A stretch of 19,527 nt of DNA, from NCBI GenBank assembly GCA_044353165.1, contig JBILCM010000041.1:1-19527 (forward strand), in the 5' to 3' direction. The notes beneath the pieces were generated by a model. The model was not told where the DNA came from. It ran no database searches and was given only the letters and a program-made list of their open reading frames with translations. Positions 14,700 to 19,527 of this stretch are shown here, one piece after another. How positions within the stretch are numbered: the stretch's first letter is position 1; each line of letters starts with the position of its first letter. The position numbers were made by a program, and so were the translations under genes. This stretch comes from JBILCM01 sp044353165 (GTDB lineage: Bacteria > Bacillota > Bacilli > Paenibacillales > YIM-B00363).

Positions 14700-15809
14700 A
14701 TGTATCATCGCAAAGATACGCGTCCGGTCAAGGTAGGCAACTTGACCATCGGAGGTAACAATGAGGTTATCATCCAAAGTATGTGCACAACGAAGACGGC
14801 CAATGTGGATGCAACGGTTGCTGAAATTCATCGGCTCGAGGAAGCTGGCTGTCAAGTGGTACGGGTAACTGTAAACAACCAGGAAGCGGCCGAAGCGATC
14901 AAAGAAATCAAGAAGCGGATCTCGATCCCCCTCGTTGCGGACATTCATTTTGACCATCGATTGGCATTGAAAGCGATCGAGAACGGCATCGACAAAGTGC
15001 GAATTAACCCAGGCAATATTGGACGGCGTGAGCGGGTTGAAGCTGTTGTCCAAGCGTGCAAAGACCGCGGCATTCCCATTCGAATTGGTGTGAATGCAGG
15101 GTCTCTAGAGAAACATTTGCTTGATAAATATGGTTACCCTACGCCAGAAGCTATGGTTGAAAGCGCATTGTTCCATATTGGGATACTTGAGGAATTGGAT
15201 TTTCGAGACATCATCGTCTCTTTGAAGGCATCCGATGTACCTATGGCCGTCGCAGCATATACGAAAGCCGCTCAAGTAATACCTTATCCGCTCCATCTTG
15301 GCATTACAGAGGCAGGAACGTTGTTTTCGGGAACTGTGAAAAGTGCAGCTGGTTTAGGTGTGTTGCTAAATATGGGAATTGGTTCTACCGTTCGAATTAG
15401 CTTGAGCGCTGATCCTGTGGAAGAAGTGAAGGTTGCGAGGGAGTTGCTCAAAACATTCGGACTGATTTCCAATGCGGCAACACTGGTTTCTTGTCCTACA
15501 TGCGGCCGGCTTGATATCGATTTGTTCTCGGTAGCCAACGAAGTGGAAGCTTATTTGGAGAAGGTCAAAGTTCCAATTAAGGTTTCCGTTCTAGGTTGTG
15601 CTGTGAACGGCCCAGGGGAAGCCAGGGAAGCGGACATTGGCATAGCTGGCGCACGCGGTGAAGGGATGTTGTTTCGTTATGGCGAAATGATTCGCAAAGT
15701 TCCTGAACAAGATCTCGTCGCAGAGTTAAAGAAAGAAATCAATATTATTGTTGATGAATTTCATCGAACAGGCGAAATTCCCGGGCGAAAGCATGCCTCC
15801 CAAGCATAA
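14700..15809 (+). CDS. ispG: IspG (GcpE), HMBPP synthase of the MEP pathway
   Basis: IspG reduces 2-C-methyl-D-erythritol 2,4-cyclodiphosphate to HMBPP, the penultimate step of MEP isoprenoid precursor synthesis, using a [4Fe-4S] cluster. The cluster ligands are visible: C265 and C268 in SCPTCGR, C300, and E307 in NGPGE. The TIM-barrel half has VRVTVNNQEAAEAI, ADIHFDH and KVRINPGNIG. The 369 residues match the short bacterial form without the plant-type insert. ATG at 14700 follows a G-rich site at about 14685-14691. It is followed by a terminator. Its place between clpX and lonB is not what I know from B. subtilis; an operon link with clpPX is inferred from the lack of a terminator. Confidence 0.96.
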   Translation: MYHRKDTRPVKVGNLTIGGNNEVIIQSMCTTKTANVDATVAEIHRLEEAGCQVVRVTVNNQEAAEAIKEIKKRISIPLVADIHFDHRLALKAIENGIDKVRINPGNIGRRERVEAVVQACKDRGIPIRIGVNAGSLEKHLLDKYGYPTPEAMVESALFHIGILEELDFRDIIVSLKASDVPMAVAAYTKAAQVIPYPLHLGITEAGTLFSGTVKSAAGLGVLLNMGIGSTVRISLSADPVEEVKVARELLKTFGLISNAATLVSCPTCGRLDIDLFSVANEVEAYLEKVKVPIKVSVLGCAVNGPGEAREADIGIAGARGEGMLFRYGEMIRKVPEQDLVAELKKEINIIVDEFHRTGEIPGRKHASQA

Positions 15810-15828
15810 GAACATTCGCATGATTGAA

Positions 15829-15859
15829 GTGCATTCACGTACAGGTGGATGCGCTTTTT
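15829..15859 (+). terminator. Intrinsic terminator of ispG
   Basis: GTGCATTCAC (15829-15838) pairs with GTGGATGCGC (15845-15854) in ten pairs, two of them G-U, with a six-base loop, followed by TTTTTATTTT. It separates the clpP-clpX-ispG unit from lonB. Confidence 0.8.
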
Positions 15860-15886
15860 ATTTTGCAATTGTTCGATGAGTTGACC

Positions 15887-15916
15887 GGATGAATGAACCT
15901 CTGAAAGGAAATACTG
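15887..15916 (+). promoter_or_regulatory. Candidate sigma-F promoter of lonB
   Basis: GGAAATACTG (15907-15916) matches the sigma-F -10 pattern GGNNANANTR at every fixed position. GGATG (15887-15891) is 15 bases upstream and matches the -35 core in 3 of 5 positions. lonB of B. subtilis is a forespore sigma-F gene, so this is plausible. Confidence 0.42.
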
Positions 15917-15956
15917 ACAATGAGAAAGGCAGTATTGACCAAGGGGGGTTATCATA

Positions 15957-17663
15957 ATGGAACTCAGTCTGATCTTTATGCTGATCCAGGTGTTTTTTGC
16001 TGTGGTCATCGGTTTATATTTTTGGAATCTGTTAAGAAGCCAGCAGACCAACAAGGCAGCGGTGGACCGTGAATCGAGAAAAGAAATGGAGAAAATTCGC
16101 AAGCTTCGTAGTATTTCCTTAACGAAGCCACTTGCTGAGAGAACACGCCCTACAAGAGTTGATGATATCGTAGGGCAGAAAGAAGGACTGCGCGCACTAA
16201 AAGCGGCTCTTTGCGGCCAAAATCCACAACATGTGATTGTATATGGACCTCCCGGCGTTGGCAAAACAGCAGCCGCACGTGTAATTCTGGAGGAAGCAAA
16301 GAAGAATCCTGATTCTCCATTTCGCCAAGACGCAAAATTTATTGAAATTGACGCCACAACGGCTCGCTTTGATGAGCGTGGTATTGCGGATCCGCTTATT
16401 GGATCTGTCCATGATCCGATCTATCAAGGTGCTGGTGCGATGGGTGTTGCCGGCATACCGCAACCGAAAGCTGGGGCAGTAAGTAAAGCGCATGGCGGCA
16501 TTCTTTTTATTGATGAAATTGGAGAATTGCACCCCATTCAGATGAATAAGTTGCTCAAAGTTTTGGAAGATCGAAAAGTGTTTTTGGAGAGCGCTTATTA
16601 CAATTCAGAGGATACACATATTCCTGGTTATATTCACGACATTTTCCAGAATGGACTGCCTGCAGATTTTCGTTTGGTCGGTGCAACGACAAGATCACCT
16701 CAAGAATTGCCTCCAGCACTGAGATCTCGTTGCATGGAAATTTTTTTTCGACCGCTATTACCCAACGAGGTTGGGATCATTGCAGAACATGCCATAAGGA
16801 AAGTTGGCATGGAGCCAGACAGCAAAGCAGTCCATGTCATTAAGCAATATGCAACTAACGGCAGGGAAGCTGTAAATCTGGTTCAACTTGCTGCGGGGGT
16901 GGCCATGACCGAGCAAAGACCCACGATCAATGAAATTGATATGGAGTGGGTCGTTAGTAGCAGTCAGATGACGCCACGCCCGGAAAAACGAATACCGCAG
17001 CAGCCTGGTGTTGGTTGTGTGAACGGTTTGGCCGTGTATGGCCCGGCTATGGGTATGTTGTTGGAAATTGAAGTCACTGCAATGGATGCAGAGAAGCCGG
17101 GCGAGGGAAAGGTTAATTTTACGGGTGTTGTCGAGGAAGAACAATTGGGAGGGAGTGCAAAAACGTTACGGCGAAAAAGCATGGCGCGTGGTTCGATTGA
17201 CAATGTAATGACGGTATTGCGTAAATTTGGCTTGCAACCTCAATATTACGATTTGCATATTAATTTTCCTGGTGGCATCCCTATTGATGGTCCAAGCGCA
17301 GGTATAGCCATTGCTACTGCTATTGCCTCGGCCATTACACAAAAGCCAATTGATCATCGGATTGCAATGACGGGTGAAATAAGTATTCATGGGAAAGTGA
17401 AACCTGTAGGCGGTATCGTTGCGAAAGTGGATGCAGCTAAGCTTGCAGGAGCTCATAAGGTCTATATTCCTAAAGAAAATTGGCAATCGCAATTCAATCA
17501 ATCAACAGACATCCAAATCGCGGCCATTGAACATATCGATGAATTGTTTGAAGAACTTTTTCAGTTGCGCAAAGACACGTTTGTGCAACCTTCCACAGCC
17601 ATATCTAGAGAAAACACCGTTCCCCAAATTACGGTCTTGCATGCTGATCCAGGACCTGGGTGA
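15957..17663 (+). CDS. lonB: LonB, membrane-associated forespore-type Lon protease
   Basis: LonB is an ATP-dependent protease that, in B. subtilis, is made in the forespore. The 568 residues lack the large N-terminal Lon domain and instead start with one hydrophobic segment (residues about 3-25, LIFMLIQVFFAVVIGLYFW). The AAA+ module has Walker A GPPGVGKT (97-104) and Walker B GGILFIDEIGEL. The C-terminal protease domain has the Ser-Lys dyad S447 (DGPSAG) and K490 (GGIVAK), spaced 43 residues apart as in E. coli Lon (S679/K722). ATG at 15957 has AAGGGGGGTT upstream. It is separated from ispG by a terminator and has a sigma-F-like promoter. Confidence 0.95.
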   Translation: MELSLIFMLIQVFFAVVIGLYFWNLLRSQQTNKAAVDRESRKEMEKIRKLRSISLTKPLAERTRPTRVDDIVGQKEGLRALKAALCGQNPQHVIVYGPPGVGKTAAARVILEEAKKNPDSPFRQDAKFIEIDATTARFDERGIADPLIGSVHDPIYQGAGAMGVAGIPQPKAGAVSKAHGGILFIDEIGELHPIQMNKLLKVLEDRKVFLESAYYNSEDTHIPGYIHDIFQNGLPADFRLVGATTRSPQELPPALRSRCMEIFFRPLLPNEVGIIAEHAIRKVGMEPDSKAVHVIKQYATNGREAVNLVQLAAGVAMTEQRPTINEIDMEWVVSSSQMTPRPEKRIPQQPGVGCVNGLAVYGPAMGMLLEIEVTAMDAEKPGEGKVNFTGVVEEEQLGGSAKTLRRKSMARGSIDNVMTVLRKFGLQPQYYDLHINFPGGIPIDGPSAGIAIATAIASAITQKPIDHRIAMTGEISIHGKVKPVGGIVAKVDAAKLAGAHKVYIPKENWQSQFNQSTDIQIAAIEHIDELFEELFQLRKDTFVQPSTAISRENTVPQITVLHADPGPG

Positions 17664-17668
17664 GCACA

Positions 17669-17698
17669 TTGGTAATTTAAAATTTGATTTGTTAGAAT
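17669..17698 (+). promoter_or_regulatory. Candidate sigma-A promoter of lonA
   Basis: TTGGTA (17669-17674) and TAGAAT (17693-17698) are 18 bases apart, with TG at 17690-17691 giving an extended -10. It lies directly after the lonB stop and 45 bases before the lonA start. It would let the general protease LonA be expressed without the spore-specific lonB. Confidence 0.5.
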
Positions 17699-17743
17699 GT
17701 TAGTCAGTCACCATTTGAAGTTAAACCATTGGAGGTGCCAAAG

Positions 17744-19527
17744 TTGGGATTTAACAAACCTAAAGGACGGCGCCTGCCGCTTTTGCCTTTACGGGGCCTG
17801 TTAGTGTACCCGAGCATGGTGCTCCATCTGGATGTTGGGCGGGAAAAATCGGTTAAAGCATTGGAAAGAGCAATGATCGAAGACCATATGATTCTGCTAT
17901 GCACCCAGTCGGAGATGAATATTGAAGAACCTTTACATGATGACATATATCAGGTTGGAACGATTTCACGCGTTCGCCAGATGCTGAAGTTGCCCAATGG
18001 AACGATTCGGGTGCTTGTTGAAGGCGTGATGAGAGCGCAAATTGCAGAGTATGTCGCGAATACAGAGTACTACGAAGTGATCGTTCATGAATTGCCAGAA
18101 CAAGAAATTCAAGACTCTGAGATCGATGCGTTGATGCGTTCGGTGCTCAATCAGTTTGAGAACTATATCCATTTGTCCAAGAAGATTACGCCAGAGACAT
18201 TGGCTGCAGTATCAGATATTGATGAGCCGGGAAGACTTGCAGACGTGATTTGCAGTCACCTTTCACTACGAATCAAAGACAAACAAGAAATTTTAGAAAC
18301 GGTTGACGTTCGATTACGCCTGGGGAAATTGCTTGATTTTCTCAACAATGAGCGCGAAGTGCTTGAATTGGAACGTAAAATCAATCAACGCGTGAAGAAA
18401 CAAATGGAAAAAACCCAGAAAGAATACTACCTACGCGAGCAAATGAAAGCAATCCAGAAAGAATTGGGCGAGAAGGAAGGTCGTTTTGGTGAAAGTGACG
18501 AACTTCGCACCCAACTGAACACCACCGATGTCCCTGAGAAAGTCGCTGAGCGCGTTAGTAAGGAAATCGAACGATTGGAACGGATGCCGGCGTCTTCCGC
18601 AGAAGGCAGTGTCATAAGAAATTATATTGATTGGTTGTTGACATTACCTTGGCATCATTCGACGGTTGATGATCTGGATTTGGACAAAGCTGAACGCATT
18701 CTTGAGGCAGACCATTATGGAATGGATAAGGCGAAAGAACGTGTAATTGAATACCTCGCAGTTCAAAAGCTTGTAAATAAATTGAAAGGACCCATTCTCT
18801 GTTTCGTCGGACCTCCTGGGGTAGGTAAAACTTCGCTAGCGCGATCGATCGCAAAATCACTCGGTCGACAGTTCGTGCGGATTTCACTAGGTGGTGTTCG
18901 AGATGAAGCAGAAATACGAGGCCATCGCCGAACGTATGTGGGTGCAATGCCGGGTCGAATCATCCAAGGTTTGAAAAATTCAGGAAGTAACAACCCTGTT
19001 TTTTTGTTGGATGAAATAGACAAGATGGCGATGGATTTTCGCGGTGACCCTGCTTCTGCTTTATTAGAGGTGTTAGATCCTGAACAGAACAATACCTTTA
19101 GTGACCATTACATTGAGCTGCCGTTTGACTTATCTAAGGTCATGTTTATTACGACAGCGAATGCCCTTCACTCAATCTCAAGACCATTGCTTGACCGCAT
19201 GGAAATTATTTATCTTCCGGGTTACACCGAGTGGGAGAAATTGCGTATTGCACAGCAATATTTACTGCCGAAACAGCGCAGCGATCACGGTTTAACGGAA
19301 GATCAGTTTCAAGTTACCCAGACAGCAATGTTGAAGGTCATTCGCGAATACACGCGTGAGGCGGGTGTGCGAAATCTTGAACAACAGATTGCATCATTGT
19401 GCCGCAAGACCGTGAAATCGGTCGTCGTTGACCCTACTCGCAAGTTTGAAATTGGCACAGAAGAAGTGACACAGTTGCTTGGAGTATCTAAATTTCGCTT
19501 TGGGGTGGCGGAAGATCAGAATCAAGT
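17744..19527 (+). CDS. lonA: LonA, ATP-dependent protease La (3' partial)
   Basis: LonA is the cytosolic ATP-dependent serine protease that degrades damaged and some regulatory proteins. The frame is open from TTG 17744 to the window edge, about 594 codons of an expected 770-800. Visible parts are the N-terminal substrate-binding LON domain (LPLLPLRGLLVYPSMV onward, to about 200), the coiled-coil region (KINQRVKKQMEKTQKEYYL, EQMKAIQKELGEKEG), and an AAA+ module. The AAA+ module has Walker A GPPGVGKT (356-363), Walker B FLLDEIDK (D423) and DRMEIIYLPGYT. The Ser-Lys protease domain lies beyond the window. TTG is chosen because GGAGGT (17731-17736) lies seven bases upstream and the LON domain begins right after. 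Confidence 0.96.
   Translation, partial: MGFNKPKGRRLPLLPLRGLLVYPSMVLHLDVGREKSVKALERAMIEDHMILLCTQSEMNIEEPLHDDIYQVGTISRVRQMLKLPNGTIRVLVEGVMRAQIAEYVANTEYYEVIVHELPEQEIQDSEIDALMRSVLNQFENYIHLSKKITPETLAAVSDIDEPGRLADVICSHLSLRIKDKQEILETVDVRLRLGKLLDFLNNEREVLELERKINQRVKKQMEKTQKEYYLREQMKAIQKELGEKEGRFGESDELRTQLNTTDVPEKVAERVSKEIERLERMPASSAEGSVIRNYIDWLLTLPWHHSTVDDLDLDKAERILEADHYGMDKAKERVIEYLAVQKLVNKLKGPILCFVGPPGVGKTSLARSIAKSLGRQFVRISLGGVRDEAEIRGHRRTYVGAMPGRIIQGLKNSGSNNPVFLLDEIDKMAMDFRGDPASALLEVLDPEQNNTFSDHYIELPFDLSKVMFITTANALHSISRPLLDRMEIIYLPGYTEWEKLRIAQQYLLPKQRSDHGLTEDQFQVTQTAMLKVIREYTREAGVRNLEQQIASLCRKTVKSVVVDPTRKFEIGTEEVTQLLGVSKFRFGVAEDQNQ

Noticed and set aside
15761..16357. 198-codon open frame on the minus strand over the end of ispG and start of lonB
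   Set aside because: It is antisense to conserved lonB sequence, spans a terminator and a promoter region, and matches no recognisable protein.
18841..18852. GCGATCGATCGC palindrome (and GCGATCGC near 10370)
   Set aside because: Both lie within coding sequence and fit codon use; two scattered copies are not evidence for a HIP1-like or replication element.

Overview
The window reads as ordinary, densely packed chromosome from an endospore-forming Bacillota of class Bacilli. Spore genes (gerE, gerM, a YhcN/YlaJ-type lipoprotein, lonB, a CotSA/YtcC-like glycosyltransferase) lie beside housekeeping genes. The order gerE ... gerM-rph-rdgB ... ysoA-like-tig-clpX-lonB-lonA is, from memory, the Bacillus subtilis backbone. 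Here clpP sits between tig and clpX, and ispG sits between clpX and lonB. Frequent GTG/TTG starts and moderate GC would fit a deep Bacilli lineage such as Alicyclobacillaceae, but the genus cannot be fixed from the sequence. I see no insertion sequence, prophage, CRISPR array, plasmid function or obvious transferred island.

Region 1 (1-1963): the 3' part of a spore-coat-type glycosyltransferase, a YhcN/YlaJ spore lipoprotein with a hairpin after it, then gerE behind a good sigma-K-type promoter and closed by a terminator. Region 2 (2014-4340): a sigma-A-type promoter drives a methyltransferase and a metallo-beta-lactamase-fold hydrolase (TTGA overlap), converging on a yutG/pgpA-family gene. 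Region 3 (4420-7025): gerM, then rph-rdgB, ended by an 18-bp perfect hairpin. Region 4 (7033-10280): an AsnO/AsnB-type asparagine synthetase on the minus strand, a 108-aa protein of unknown function, a membrane-anchored trypsin-like protease without a PDZ domain, and tRNA-Arg(TCT) on the minus strand. Region 5 (10300-19527): a YsoA-position protein, tig, clpP-clpX-ispG, lonB, and lonA cut by the window end.

Two themes dominate. One is protein folding and turnover: trigger factor, ClpP/ClpX, LonB, LonA and the membrane-anchored protease. The other is sporulation and germination: GerE (mother-cell transcription), GerM (engulfment and SpoIIIA-SpoIIQ assembly), forespore LonB, and a sporulation-type asparagine synthetase. 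RNase PH, the RdgB NTPase, the tRNA gene and IspG (isoprenoid precursor synthesis) complete the housekeeping part.

The best oddity is at the end of the first gene. A C5A5 run forms a -1 slippery heptamer, and the -1 frame runs on to a stop that overlaps the next gene's start as GTGA. The apparent stop at 934 may therefore be a frameshift, programmed or accidental. I found no convincing undescribed multi-gene system. All intergenic gaps are under about 160 bases and their contents are listed.
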